Assembly (NCBI RefSeq): GCF_020360975.1
Contig: NW_025408667.1
Span: forward strand, 3,658,001 to 3,722,000
Source of the DNA: Hirsutella rhossiliensis
Taxonomy: Eukaryota > Ascomycota > Sordariomycetes > Hypocreales > Ophiocordycipitaceae
Reading direction: 5' to 3'
DNA: 64,000 nucleotides
Part shown: positions 1 to 11,012 of the stretch, one piece after another
How the letters are laid out: every line of letters starts with the position of its first letter
Position numbering within the stretch: the stretch's first letter is position 1
Notes under the pieces: generated by a model
Database searches by the model: none
What the model saw: only the letters and a program-made list of their open reading frames with translations
What the model was told of the DNA's origin: nothing
Position numbers and translations under genes: made by a program

Positions 1-3000
1 TAAGCGGTAAAAGTATTTAGTCCTTTATTATAATATCGTTTAAGCGTTTATAGTCGATAACTAATCGTAGCTTACCGTTTTTCTTTAGAATAAATATAAC
101 TAGATAGCCTGCTTTAAATATTAATATTCGTATATATCCTTTTCGTAGATTCGTTAAGGTAGTCGCGTAGCGTTTATAGTTGCTTTCGTTTGGGTTATAG
201 ATTTTATAGAACGTCGGCGTTATTCTATCCTTAAGATAAATTTCGTGGTCTTATTAGCTATATTCGGGTAACCCTATCTCGAGTTCTTCCTTAAAGAGTT
301 TATTATATTTCCGGTATTCCTAGGAGATATTCTTTATTTTATCTTATAGGCTTTATTCTTTCTTTTAAGAGCTGGTTTCTCTTAACTCGAGCTCTTTATT
401 AATTTATTTAAGGTCTTTCCTTAGAGTAGCAATAACTCTTTAGATCTTCGTATTATATCCTTTATTCTATTTATATCGGATGCTAGGTTATATAGCCGTG
501 TTAGTTAGTACGTAGGTCTTATTAGTCGATTTTATTGTGTCCGCTGGTTCGGTTACTATTTTCGTTTATATCGCTAAAGCCCGTAATAATTTACTTAAAC
601 GGTTATCCCTTTTGTCCTATTTAGTAGCTAAATTATCGTAAAATTTTACTTTCTCTTAAATCTACTAGTCCTAGAAACTTATGTCTTCGTTCTAACGCAG
701 CTAGCTAGTTTTCTAGTTAATTAGTAGGTTGCTCTCCTATAGCTATAGAAGCCCTAATATAAGGTCGTGTTCTCTAATATCTATAATATCGAAGTTAACT
801 TATTTATCGTAGCCTTAGATATTAATATCGAGGTAATTAATCTTTATATTAATAATTCCGTTGTTATAGTTAAAGGCCTCTCCTTCGATATTCGTAAGTT
901 TATATAGATCTATCTTATATCTCTATATAAGTCGGTAATAATTAACGACTCTAGGTAAAACGTAATTACCTATCGCGCCGTAGTTTAAAAGTATACGTAC
1001 GTAATATCCCGCGATTTAGATATCTAATACTATTTAGTCGCTATAGCTTGCCGTTGCTATATATAGGGTCCTTAGATCTTATTATATCGTGCTAGTCTAT
1101 AGCCCTTTTATAGATAGCGTACCTCGTTTTTTACCTAGTCCTTATTCGTTCTATTTAGGTATTCTTCTTTAATTTATTATTAATATCGTTTCTTTACGTT
1201 TTTATCGCGTAGTATTATATCGGAGCTTAAGAGACTAATTTCTTATAGCTAATCGAAGATTTCTTATTTCTTAACGCTATATTATTTATATTATACTGCT
1301 TTATAGTTAATTACGTACTATACTTTGCAATTTTATTCGTTTTCGTACTAAAGGTTAAGTTTTCGTTCTACGTCTTTTTATTTTTTACGTAGTATTTCCC
1401 TATTAATTCTTCCTTAGTCGAATACGGCTTATAGCCTTCGTATATATTACTAATAATCTTTTAGTGCACCGTTATATCGTTTATACTATGCTCGTGCTTT
1501 TTCGTATTTATAAACTCTATAGTTTAGGTATATATATTCGTTATAATCTTCTTCGTCGTATTTAACTTATTACGTAAGTCTTTAGAAGATTAAGGGTTCG
1601 GATACCTTAGAGCGAGTAGCGCTATACTATTCTTCTATTTTAGCGTGTTTATAGATTTTATATATCTCTAAAAGATATCTCGTTAATAAGCCATAATTAT
1701 CGCGGTATTTAAGTAGCGTGCCGTAATCGGGTTCTAATAATATAACTTAGTCGTTTAGGTAGCGTTAATCGATTTTCTAGTAGTTTAGTTCTATACTTAA
1801 GTAGGGTTTCGAAAGTACTTATCCTTTAAATTTAACCGGGAAGGCGTTATATTGTGCCTTTATCTAGAAGTATATTATATAATCTAAGTAGATATATAAT
1901 ATCTATAAAATATACTTATAGTGCTTATAAGTAAGTAGTGTTTATAGATCGTCTCTAAATTCTCCTTATAGTTACTATTCTCGTTATAGAGCTATAAAGG
2001 TATCGACTACGGCGATAGCTATAGCGTAGTCTCCTCCGCGTAGTACCGGTTAATATCGAATTAGTATAGCTTATTAGTTTTCCGTGAGAATTTAAGGTAT
2101 TTATTAGGTTCTAATTTTAAGCATTTCTTTAAATTCTTCGAAGTATAGAGCGTATTCTTTAATCGTAGCATTCTCCCTTAGTAGCGAGGGTAGTAGTATA
2201 AGTTCGTTCTCGTCTTCTATTTCTCTAGGTGTTTTTTATTCTTTAGAGCTTATATCGTCGACACTTCGTTATTCCTCTTTAGGTAGTTATCTAAGTTTCG
2301 TAAGTATAAGGGCTACGTCTATATCTTCTTTATTATATTGCTTATAGACTACCTATCGTTATTATCGATCTTTATTTCGTATATCCTCCTAGAATTGTTT
2401 GCCGTTCTTCCTAATCTAGTCTTAGGAGACTCCTTTAGGATAGGGGTATTCTAGTTCTACGAATTTAACTTATTTCTATATTTTAGGATCCCTTCGTTAT
2501 ATTATTATAAGGGTCTTCTTTAGTAGCTTTAGGAACTATCCGGTACCGTTTTTATCGCTTAAGTATACCGTGCATTCGTCGTCGTAGTATATAGTCTAAC
2601 TAAGGAGTTTATGCTTTAGTTCCTATCTATTAGTAGCGTTTAGGTGTTTCTTACCTTCTAGGGCTAGTGCTTAGTAGGTTTTCTTCTCTTTACGAGGTTA
2701 TCTATATTCTTTAAAGTAATATCTAAGTTTCCCGTAGTTAAAATACTTTCCTTTACTTTTCTATATTACGTCTAGGTCTATCCTACCTAGGTTAGTTATA
2801 TAGGCGTAGGTAATAGGAGTTTCGCGCTTTTTTTTATAGTTAGCGCGTCGGCTAAAGTTATTCCTATAAGAAGGGTTCTAGTTTCCTCTTCCTTATTTCT
2901 TTTCTTAGCGTCGCGCGTACTATCTATCGTCGATTCGTACTACTATAGCAATATAGTCCGAGAGGTTATTAGGTCGATTTTCCTTATAAAGCCGTCCTTA

Positions 3001-4130
3001 ACTTCTTCTTAAGCCTATCGTAGAATCGTAATATAAGAGGTTCGTCGTCCTAATTAAGCTTTAAGGTAACTTATCGGAACTTCGTAGTATAATCCGATAC
3101 TAAGATCCTTTATTAGAGTTCTCGAAGTTTTTATTCGGCTTCTTATTCCTTATCAGTTGTTCTAAATACCTTTATAATAGCTTCTTCGAATCCTTAGAAA
3201 CTAGCAAAGACTTTATCTATTTCGTTATCTCGTCGCGCTAGTTAGTTATCGAGAAAGTCCCTTATAATAGGTCTAAACTAAGCGAGTGCCGTTCTAAATA
3301 AACAATTTCCTACGTAGAGTACCTTTTTAACTAGGTCCGAAAGTTTAATAGGGTAAAACCGGTAGTAGGCCTTAAGTTAGGTAAGAAAGTCTCGAAGCGT
3401 GCTATAAGTACCGTCGAATAGTCCTAGCTATTTTAGTTTAACTACTTCTCCGAGGTCCCTAACTTATCCGTTGCCTCCTCCGTTCCTAAGTAACTATACC
3501 TTATATCGAAGGGTAATAATCTCGCGTATTATATCCTAAGGCGATATAGTAGCTCTAGAGTTAGTTAATCTAGCTTACTATATAGGTATATTAATAGTTA
3601 CGATATTACTTAGAGTAACGCGGTATTGCACTAAATAAGAGCTTTTAATATATAACGACCGGTGTTATTCCTAAGAGATAAACCTATCGAGGGGTTTATA
3701 TTAGCAGATATAATAGGGCGTGGTCTAAGTAATAATATATATATTACGTTAGTAATAAGTCGGAGGTCGTAGACTATAGACTATAACTAGGTAATTAAAT
3801 AATCGGAATTAGAGATAAGATCGTAATAGAGATCGTAATAATTATATTAAAAGCTATCGAGCTATCTATCTAAAGGAGTATTCCGTTCCTTCCTTATATA
3901 TCTCGAGAGCTTCCCTAGATCGCCGAGAGTACTAGGTGATCCCGTCGCCTAGGAGCGCTAGGGCGCTAGGGCGATCCTACGATCCTAGCCGTAGAGCGTT
4001 AGAGCGCTAGAGTAACCCGTCGCTCTAAACTTAATTGGCCCGTCGGTCCGTCTAATATTCCTTGCTCCTTACGTTACGTGTCCTCGTGATATATACTGGT
4101 CCCGCGGTTCGCTAGACCGTGGTCGTAACA
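1..4130 (-). mobile_element. Chr-B Ty3/Gypsy element, 5' part, RIP-mutated, cut by window start
   Basis: This is the 5' LTR (3651-4130), gag and the start of pol of a Gypsy element on the minus strand. Its reverse complement matches 34499-37288 and 44274-44620 on the plus strand. At about 360-400 it runs uninterrupted through the place where the plus-strand copy carries the Chr-A insertion, so it is the empty site. Composition is extreme: almost no CpA or TpG, with CpG retained. All frames are closed by TAA and TAG. It ends at 4130 inside a minus-strand Chr-A copy that resumes at 4131, so it was inserted there. The other target-site copy lies outside the window. Confidence 0.8.
3651..4130 (-). 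repeat. Chr-B LTR (5' LTR of the minus-strand copy)
   Basis: It is 480 bp, the same length as the LTR at 47908-48387, which it matches in reverse complement. Read on the minus strand it starts TGTTACGACC and ends GGTCGTTATA, where the final TA is the expected RIP product of CA. It contains short GC-rich direct repeats around 3950-4015 built on GCGCTAG. Confidence 0.85.
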
Positions 4131-4896
4131 TAGCGATAGGTAAGGAGTTATTAATTATAACCTATATTAAAGTAAGCTCCTCTTTTATATAGGCGGATAA
4201 TTCTTCTTTCTTTTTTACTAGTACTAGTAATTAAGGCTCTAGAGCCTATCTTTACTCTAGAGCTACTCTTTTCCCTTTAGGCCTAAGAGCGCGGAGTCCT
4301 CTTTATTGTCTAAGGTAAAGAGCGGTTCTATCTTCACTACTTAAACTACTATAGGCCGCTTAGCTAAAAGGAAGGGGCACTTTAATATAAAGTATATAAA
4401 CGCGCTATAGTATAAGTAGTAGCCGTTAGCTTTTCTTTTCTTAATTTCCTCGCTTATTACCTACTTTGCCCGCTACTTAAAGTATAGGATAGTATAAGGG
4501 ATATTTAAAGATAGCTTCCTACTACGTTTAGCTCGGTCTATATAGGTAGCCGATATTAAGGTATCCCCGTTAGTATTAATAGTTAGCTATTCCTTTTATA
4601 AAAGGGCGGTAATCCTATTACCGCTATATAGCGTACGCTTATATAGCTTCTAAAAATATAGCGTTTACTTATAGCCCTATACTACCTTTATTAACTAGCT
4701 TATATACTTACTATAGTTAGTAAGTATAATTATAGGGATAAGTAGCTCTTATAAGGCTAGCGTAATTAAGTTCCGTAACTATATAAGCTTCGCGCTATCT
4801 TCTTATACTATAGTTCCCGCCGCCTATAAGAGCGTCTCTTTAAAGTTAAGGAGGAATTCGCTAAAGGTCTACCTATCCCTCTACCTAAGGGTCTAT

Positions 4897-5210
4897 AGCC
4901 TATCCTACGCCTTCTCCCGCTCTTATATATTACCGAACGTATATATAAGGTGCTAGAAGAAGTCTTATAGGTCGCGTCTAAGATCTCTAGATAATAAGGG
5001 CGGCCCTAAGGGTAGACGCGACCTATAGGACTTCTTTTAGTACCTTATATATACGTTCGGTAATATATAGGAGCGGGAGAAAGCGTAGGATAGGCTACGC
5101 CTTCTCCCGCTCTTATACGTTACCGAACATATATATAAGGTGCTAGAAGAAGTCCTATAGGTCGCGTCTACCCTTAGGGCCGCCCTTATCTTAGAATCTA
5201 GAGATCTGCT
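4897..5210. repeat. Inverted triplication of about 100 bp inside Chr-A gag
   Basis: One segment of gag occurs three times with the middle copy reversed: minus sense at about 4897-4980, plus sense at about 4981-5099, minus sense again at about 5096-5210. Shared landmarks are GAAGAAGTC next to GTCGCGTCTA, and CTTCTCCCGCTC, with their reverse complements in the middle unit. The matching regions at 37890-38010 and 55680-55800 have it once. The array could fold into long hairpins. Confidence 0.8.
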
Positions 5211-5618
5211 ATATCTAAGGCTCTAGTAGCGTATAAAGGAGCGAATATTACGCTATATTACGATAGCCGTTTAGGCCCTATTTCTTATTTATTATAAACT
5301 TCGTTTATAGCTAGCTAAGGAAGAAGTAAAAGGACTTAGGCTTACTATCTTAAGTTAGCTAAGGAAGCGGCTTCTACGTTAGTAGTACCGCCGCTATAAC
5401 CGGCGTTATAGAGGTTATAGGGGTTAACGCTAGTCTCGTAGACGGCTCCCTTAGTATAGCGAGAACCTTATTCTTCTTACTAGCTATCGCGCTTTAAATC
5501 GCTTCTAAGATAGCTATAATACTTCCTATCCGCTTAAAAGGTAGCGGGGTACTCCCTTAAGGAAGCGGTACCCTTTCTAAGGAGATATCTATTAGATCTA
5601 TTAGTTAATAGCTTATAC

Positions 5619-5804
5619 TATTACGGAGTTAGTAGAGGTATATATATAAGTACCGTCTATAAGATAATATTAATAAGCTATATAGAGCTTTTCTATATAT
5701 AGCTAGCCTATATATATATATATAGGATCCGGCCCCCTATATATAACTATATAGCTTAGGCTATAGCCTAAGCCTATAACCTATAATAGTTAAAGACTCT
5801 TATA
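5619..5804 (-). repeat. Chr-A LTR, 186 bp
   Basis: It matches the LTRs at 37289-37474 and 44083-44268 in reverse complement and has exactly the same length. The terminal TG and CA have been turned into TA. Confidence 0.85.
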
Positions 5805-6700
5805 GCGGCGGCGGCTCTAAGGGCGGAGAGGCGGCGGCTAGCTCTAGTAGCGGCGGTAAGGGTAGTAGTAGTAGCGGTAGCGGGCACGGCTAAGGGGACT
5901 ACTAATAAGGCAACGGAGGTAGTATCCCTAGTACTAAGGGAGTTAGTAGCGGAGGTAAGAGAGTAAAAGGGGAAGAACCTACTTAGGGATAAGCCCCTAG
6001 CGCTCTAAGGCGCGGAGGTTATAGTAAGCGGCTACGGTAGTAGTAAAGCGCTTCTTAGTAGCCCCCTATCCCTACCTATACGCGCTAGCCTTCTAAGCTA
6101 ACGCTATAGCGAGCGGGATAGGAGGCGCCGCCTTATAGGCGCGGCCGGCACGCGTATACTAGTAATAACTACCGCGGCGGCGGCGCTTAACTTAGTCGGC
6201 GTAAGGGAGCTCCTATAATGTATACTATATATAAGGGGCTATATAAGCGGCTCTAGCTTAGACCTAGTACTTATACTTTAAAAGGTTAGCGGAAGATATT
6301 TATTACGCTTACTTAACTATAGACTTATAAGGGTAGCGGAGATAAAGGTAGGGGCTAAGGGGCTAGGCGTTATAAGTAATAGTAGGGATAGCGTTATTAC
6401 CTTAAAGGGCGATATAAGGGTAGCTAGCGTAGTAGAGGTCGTAGCGGCGGCGGTAGGCGCGGTAGTAAGGGCGCGGGTAAGAGTAGCGGTATTAGCGGAG
6501 CTATCGTTAGCCGTGCTTAGTATAGCGTCGACGAATAACTCTATACGCTTTAAAAAAAGGAGGTAGGGGAGGGGGAGGTAGATATATCTATCGCGGAAGT
6601 TAATATAATAAAATACGGCCTCTTACTTTATAAAGTAAGGAACTTATTAATTAAAGTTATTATTATTATTAAGGCTATTATTACTATTATAGGTATTACT
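5805..6700 (-). pseudogene. Antisense Chr-A gene, truncated, RIP-mutated
   Basis: This is a copy of the antisense gene described at 42611-43580, here lacking its 3' end because of the insertion at 5805. The 53-bp intron is at 6276-6328 on the minus strand. Its branch-point CTAAC is kept and its donor is ATAAGT, the RIP product of GTAAGT after T. Frames are closed by TAG/TAA. The product is unknown; see the entry for the best copy. Confidence 0.6.
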
Positions 6701-7160
6701 ATAAGTATATATTAATAGAGCGGCCTATATAGCTAAGAATAAACTAATGCCTTAAGTAAAGCGGAACTTACCTATTACTACTATTACTATAGTTAAAGAA
6801 AGGAGAGAAAGAAAGGAAGGAGGAAAGGGGGGATACCGCCTTATATACCCCTTAGTAAAGGAGGCTGCCTAAGGCTAAGGGGATAGGTAACCTAAGGCTT
6901 ATATAGGTTTAAGCCGGCCGCTAGCTACTTAAAGGCGTATATAATAAGTTACGCCCTTATTTAAACGGCTAGCCGGCTAATAAGTATAGAGCTAGGTTCC
7001 GGCTACCTAGGCTAATAAGTATAGGGATAATAAGGCTAGTAGGGCTAGCACGATTAACGGGAAAAGGTAGGGTAGAGCTAGTAGTATAGGGAGCTTAGGG
7101 CCTAATTATATAGAAGCCGTTAATAGGGCAGCGCCGCGCCGTGCTAAAGGGAGGGCATTA

Positions 7161-7346
7161 TATAAGAGTCTTTAACTATTATAGGTTATAGGCTTAAACT
7201 ATAGCCTAAGCTATATAGTTACGTATAGAGGGCCGGATCCTATATATATATATATAGGCTAGCCGCGTATAAAAGAGCTCTATATAGCTTATTAATATTA
7301 TCCTATAAACGGCACCTATATATACGCCTCTACTTACTCTATAATA
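7161..7346 (+). repeat. Chr-A 3' LTR, 186 bp
   Basis: It starts TATAAGAGTC (from TGTAAGAGTC) and ends CTATAATA (from CCGTGACA). Its length equals that of the other Chr-A LTRs. Confidence 0.85.
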
Positions 7347-7690
7347 GACCTTAGCTAATAGTATTATAAGGCTAAGTAAGCTATATATATAAATATATAT
7401 TTAGTAGTAGTAAGTATAGTATATAGTTAAATCTTATATAGCTTATTATTATAATATAATAAAAAGCACTTATAGTATATCTCTTTACTTACTATATAAT
7501 ACTATATATATATATAAGCTAGCTATATATAAAAGAGCTTTATATAGCTTATAAATATTATCTTATAAATAGTACTTATATATATACCTTTACTTACTTT
7601 ATAATAATAAGTAATAGCTTATAAGTATTTTTATAGTTAGCTAGAATTAATATAAGTAAAAATAATAGGTTTTAATAAGCAATTTTCTAA
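7347..7690. repeat. AT-rich remnant with a partial Chr-A LTR
   Basis: Nothing codes here. About 7501-7606 matches the right-hand half of the Chr-A LTR in plus orientation, strongly mutated. The rest is AT-rich sequence leading to the border with normal DNA. Confidence 0.6.
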
Positions 7691-7696
7691 TTACGC

Positions 7697-7728
7697 TACC
7701 GAAAGAGGGGTGTTACCGAAAGAGGGGT
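7697..7728 (+). repeat. 15-bp direct repeat at the repeat/gene border
   Basis: TACCGAAAGAGGGGT occurs at 7697-7711 and again at 7714-7728. It lies exactly where composition changes from RIP-type to normal. It may be the end of an unrecognised element or a footprint; no function is claimed. Confidence 0.6.
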
Positions 7729-8391
7729 AGGGGATGGTAGCCTTATAGTAGTATTATTGAGCCTATATATGCAGCGATAACGGAGAAGTTAACACGAGGC
7801 CAATGAAAGATGTTCGACAGCGTTGGTCGCGTCAAGGTGACCATTGTACTAAACCTTGATTCGTCATGATTGGTATTGGCCGTGGGAGAAGGAGACGGGG
7901 CTGCCAGCCCTGCGTCGAAGAGGTCACCTTAATGATGCGCTTTGGAATCGCCAAGGGATCCAACGGGATACCGTGTTTCTTGTAGCGGTTTGACGTTGCA
8001 GCGCTTGCGAGCATGATCTATCTATGTACGCATCATGGCAGGCTCTTGGTTCACCTATACAAAACACAGAGGCCAGTCTAGCCAGACGGAGAGGCAGTCG
8101 ACGCATCGGCTGGGTGTCGGACCAGATAGGTGTCTCATCAAAAAGTCGATGACGGTAACCAGCAAGTGGAAAGAGAGGAAAGACCAAAAAAAGAGAACAA
8201 GGAACTGCCCCCCGCAGTTTCGAACTAGAGAAACAGCGATAGCGCGACGAAGCGAGCCGGCTCGTGCGGCGCGAGGGCCGCGGCGGTAAGTAGACGCCGC
8301 ACCACAGCAGCAACGTTTTTGGTTTTTTGCCGACTGCGCGTGTGCAGCGAAGCGGGCAGGGAGGGAGGCGAAAGGAGTGTCGCCATTGAGA
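7729..8391. other. No gene recognised; 3' flank of the AIG2-like gene
   Basis: Composition is normal. Open frames exist on both strands here, including one of 129 codons on the minus strand, but they overlap one another, are rich in Arg, Ser and Pro, and resemble no family I know. I see no RNA gene. Confidence 0.5.
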
Positions 8392-9012
8392 CTAAAACAC
8401 GGAGCCCTTGTGATTGCGCTGCCACAGCGCTAGGTTAAACGTGCCGTCGGAGAGCTGGCTGCTGTCCGGGTCGCCCGCCCACACAAACGTCAGGCCCCGG
8501 ACAACGGCGCCGGCCGCGAGATAGACGTCGCAGTCGTAGCCCTCGTAGGCGGCTGTCTCATATCGCTGTAGTCGCAGGCACTGGTCCATGGACGTGGCGC
8601 GCCAGGCCTTGCCGTCGACGCGGGGGGTGGCGGCGCGAGCCTGGCGCAGGCGCGTGAGGGTGGGATAGACGGCGTGCCATAGCCGGAGCTCCAGGCCCTC
8701 GACCCAGGCATCCGCCAGCTCGGGCGGCGCGTCGAGCGCGGCGACGGAGCGGAGGACTTCGGGGTCCATCAGCGTGCCGTAGAAGAAGAAGATGCACGGC
8801 TCGAAGCCGTCGTCGGCCGGAGCCGGCTGCTGTTGAGGAGCCGGCTCGTCGAGGCGGGGGGGGAGGAGGCTTTCGTCGAGGAGTGACATTCGGCCCGAGT
8901 TGATTGCCTCGACCATGAGTCTCTTGTCCTCCAGCATTTGTGCTGCCGTCATTGGCCGGCCACAATATGGCTTGTCGGAATTTCCGTTGCTCGTGTCATC
9001 TGGTAGTGGCAT
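8392..9012 (-). CDS. AIG2/GGCT-like protein (putative gamma-glutamyl(amine)cyclotransferase fold)
   Basis: The gene encodes 206 residues in one exon. At residues 75-84 it has the family signature FFFYGTLMDP, the glycine-rich loop that binds the gamma-glutamyl group. Glu152 in RYETAAY is in the position of the family's catalytic acid. The C-terminal TFVWAGDPDS stretch is typical of fungal members. Known family members cyclise gamma-glutamyl compounds to 5-oxoproline, or have no proven substrate; the substrate here cannot be read from the sequence. The frame stays open upstream to a Met at 9180, but I chose the Met at 9012 (MPLPDD) because the 56 extra residues are unlike the family. There is no signal peptide. 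A Pro/Gln/Ala-rich linker lies at about residues 50-70. It is intact, with normal codon use, although RIP-mutated DNA begins about 700 bp away. Confidence 0.85.
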   Translation of the reverse strand: MPLPDDTSNGNSDKPYCGRPMTAAQMLEDKRLMVEAINSGRMSLLDESLLPPRLDEPAPQQQPAPADDGFEPCIFFFYGTLMDPEVLRSVAALDAPPELADAWVEGLELRLWHAVYPTLTRLRQARAATPRVDGKAWRATSMDQCLRLQRYETAAYEGYDCDVYLAAGAVVRGLTFVWAGDPDSSQLSDGTFNLALWQRNHKGSVF

Positions 9013-9885
9013 TGTCAGCTCAGTGTGTTGCAACAAAACCAGGTACCATGATATGAAACATGCCGACTGGACTTTGCTGGGGCTCCATGTTCGCTCGGTG
9101 GGCTCGCGAAGCAGAACAGGGCGGTATAGAGCGCGTCCAAGTGGTGTTTCGTTGCCTGTTGTGTCCGCGGCGATGACCAAGGTGTTGCGATGGTGGTGAT
9201 TGAAAACGGAGTCCTGGAGGCGAGGCGCTCGCTGCGTAGTTACCAGTAAGCACGTGATCGGACCGTTTTAGGACAAAGAGCATGGCGAGCCTGTTGCTGC
9301 GTAGTAAGCAATGAGTCAGTGTCCCCTCCGAAACTCATGTGCATAGCCACAAGCCCTTACACAACGTGCGGGCGCATCATCAATATAGCCTCCTTTCCAT
9401 AATGTGCAAAAGGGGGAATAAGCCCCGAAATACCGGCAGCTGATGCACATCACGCATGCACGTTGGCGCCAACATGCCTCCCGATATGCGATCCAGCCCG
9501 TGAATGTGTAAGAATCATTCACCCAAGCTTCTAACAATTGGACAACAAATCTTGCAATGCTGCTGCCTGCATGTACCTAAGCGCCTGCGACCTGCGGCAA
9601 TGTAACCACATCGGCAGCAAACCCAGCGCTTAACAACATGGATGTAAAGGCGATCGAGCACTTCGCGCCAGCATATAAGGACTCTCCATTTGTAGTCAGT
9701 TAGCGAAGCTGATCATTTGATATCGCACGCGTTTTGTCCTCGCTCTGCAAGCCGACAAGTCTCGATTTATCGCGATTTTCCGTCTCCCTGCTAGTTCCAC
9801 ACTAAGCTTTTTACAAGCTTTATCGCCAGCCGATCTTGTCCAAACTCACCCAGCTCAACTCTCTACTCTCTATCAGTTCGTCGAC
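9013..9885. promoter_or_regulatory. Intergenic region between divergent genes; promoter of the amidoligase
   Basis: The two flanking genes point away from each other, so both promoters should lie here. CATATAAGG at about 9672-9680 is TATA-like, some 205 bp before the amidoligase ATG. The last 60 bases before that ATG are pyrimidine-rich (CTCTCTACTCTCTATC), as is common in fungal leaders. No other gene is supported; a 73-codon minus-strand frame at 9316-9537 looks accidental. Confidence 0.45.
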
Positions 9886-11012
9886 ATGTCGCAAGACTCT
9901 AGCGTTCTGAACCTTCGCTTCGGCACTGAAGTGGAGCTTCTTGTCAAAAGCAAAATCAATGACCACGGATCCTTTGAGTCATTGGCCAGCGATATCAGCA
10001 AGGAGCTTACCGCTGCCAAGATTCCCAACCATGTCGCGGACATTTTTGCAAAGGGGGACGAGAAGTACCAAGATTGGTCCATCGTCGATGAACTATCCAT
10101 CACCAGTAAGCGTAAGGAGTTTCGCTGTAAGTCGCTTCCCCGTACTCAATACCAGCCCACCAATAGTCGACCCTTACCTTCAGTCAAGTCGGAGTAGAGC
10201 TCGTTTCTCCAATCATGGAGTTTTCTGATCAAAAGTTTTGGGTTGGTCAAGTCGATGCAGCATGGAAAGCACTTGAAGGGGGGTTCGAGGTTCAATCAAC
10301 ATCACAATGCAGCACCCACGTCCACATCTCCCCTGTTCAGGGAAGTTGGACCCTAGCCCAGGTCAAGGGTATTGCAAAAGCGGCTGTATACTTTGAACGG
10401 TGTATAGACGCTTTGGTCCCTGGGCAGCGTCGGATCAATAACTGGTGCAAGAGCAATCGGTGGAACCACCGCTTCAAACACCTTTCTCTTCAAGAGGCAT
10501 TCGTGGAACTTGAACGACAGCCTACGACCGACAACGTTGCCGAGTGTATGTGCTGGTGCTCTAAAAACTCAGCGACCGGTGCAAGTTTAAATGCCAGCGA
10601 GGACTTCAAGCATTACACCTTTCGATGGAATTTGGCAAGCCTTGTCAGTTCTAAAGGCACCATCGAATTTCGCCAGCCGCCACCCTCTGAAAATGCCGAG
10701 AGCTCAATCGCATGGGTCATGTTCGCAGTCTCCTTCGCACGATGGGCTTCACAATGCGGGAGCACTCTCGATCCCCTGAAGCCCGGCCGTCTTGAGGATC
10801 TCTACAGTCATGTTTTGGAAGGAGCCAAACTCAACCAGGTTAAAGACCCAAGTCCCCTCCGACGAATCTTCCATGGCGTGAAGCCTCTTCCGGAAAGTAT
10901 GGTATACGACATCAAGGAAATAAGTCCGGTCGAAGTCGAGCAGCTGAGGGTAAAAGCTAAGGAAAGAGACATCACGCTAGAGAAGTATAAGCATCTATTT
11001 GGTTATAAATAA
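9886..11012 (+). CDS. Amidoligase_2 family protein (two exons)
   Basis: Exons 9886-10126 and 10189-11012 make 354 residues. The 62-bp intron (10127-10188) has a GTAAGT donor and an AAG acceptor. This splice joins EFRF to GVELVSPIMEF in frame, whereas the nearby CAG at 10181 would lead into a stop. Family landmarks are LRFGTEVELL near the N-terminus, GVELVSP after the intron, CSTHVHISP and TIEFRQPPPS. Putative amidoligases have an ATP-dependent carboxylate-amine ligase fold and are thought to make amide bonds to small molecules or peptides; the substrate is unknown. There is no signal peptide, so a cytosolic location is inferred. RIP-mutated DNA begins directly after the stop, yet no frame damage is visible. 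Confidence 0.85.
10127..10188 (+). other. Intron of the amidoligase gene
   Basis: This is a 62-bp GT-AG intron with donor GTAAGTCG and acceptor TCAAG. The acceptor was chosen because it is the only nearby AG that keeps the conserved second-exon frame open. Confidence 0.75.

Larger units (their letters stand above)
4131..5804 (-). mobile_element. Chr-A element, 5' LTR plus gag and start of protease, inverted and RIP-mutated
   Basis: On the minus strand this runs from the 5' LTR (5619-5804) through gag to the start of the protease region, matching 37289 to about 38760 of the complete copy. It is cut at 4130 by the Chr-B insertion. Its outer LTR end abuts the middle of a plus-strand Chr-A copy at 5805, so it was inserted into a relative of itself. 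Near 4897-5210 gag carries a local inverted triplication missing from the other copies. Confidence 0.8.
5805..7346 (+). mobile_element. Chr-A element, 3' part with 3' LTR, RIP-mutated
   Basis: This matches 42733-44268 of the complete copy in the same order and strand: the region of the antisense gene, a purine-rich stretch (GGGAGGGCAT) and the 3' LTR (7161-7346). It begins abruptly at 5805 where the inverted Chr-A copy was inserted. The 5' part of this element is not in the window. Confidence 0.8.

Noticed and set aside
7832..8425. Several overlapping frames of 60-129 codons
   Set aside because: All are low-complexity, mutually overlapping and without recognisable domains; they lie in the 3' flank of the AIG2-like gene.
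9316..9537. Cys-containing 73-codon frame on the minus strand
   Set aside because: No signal peptide or intron signals, and it lies in the probable promoter region of a divergent gene pair.
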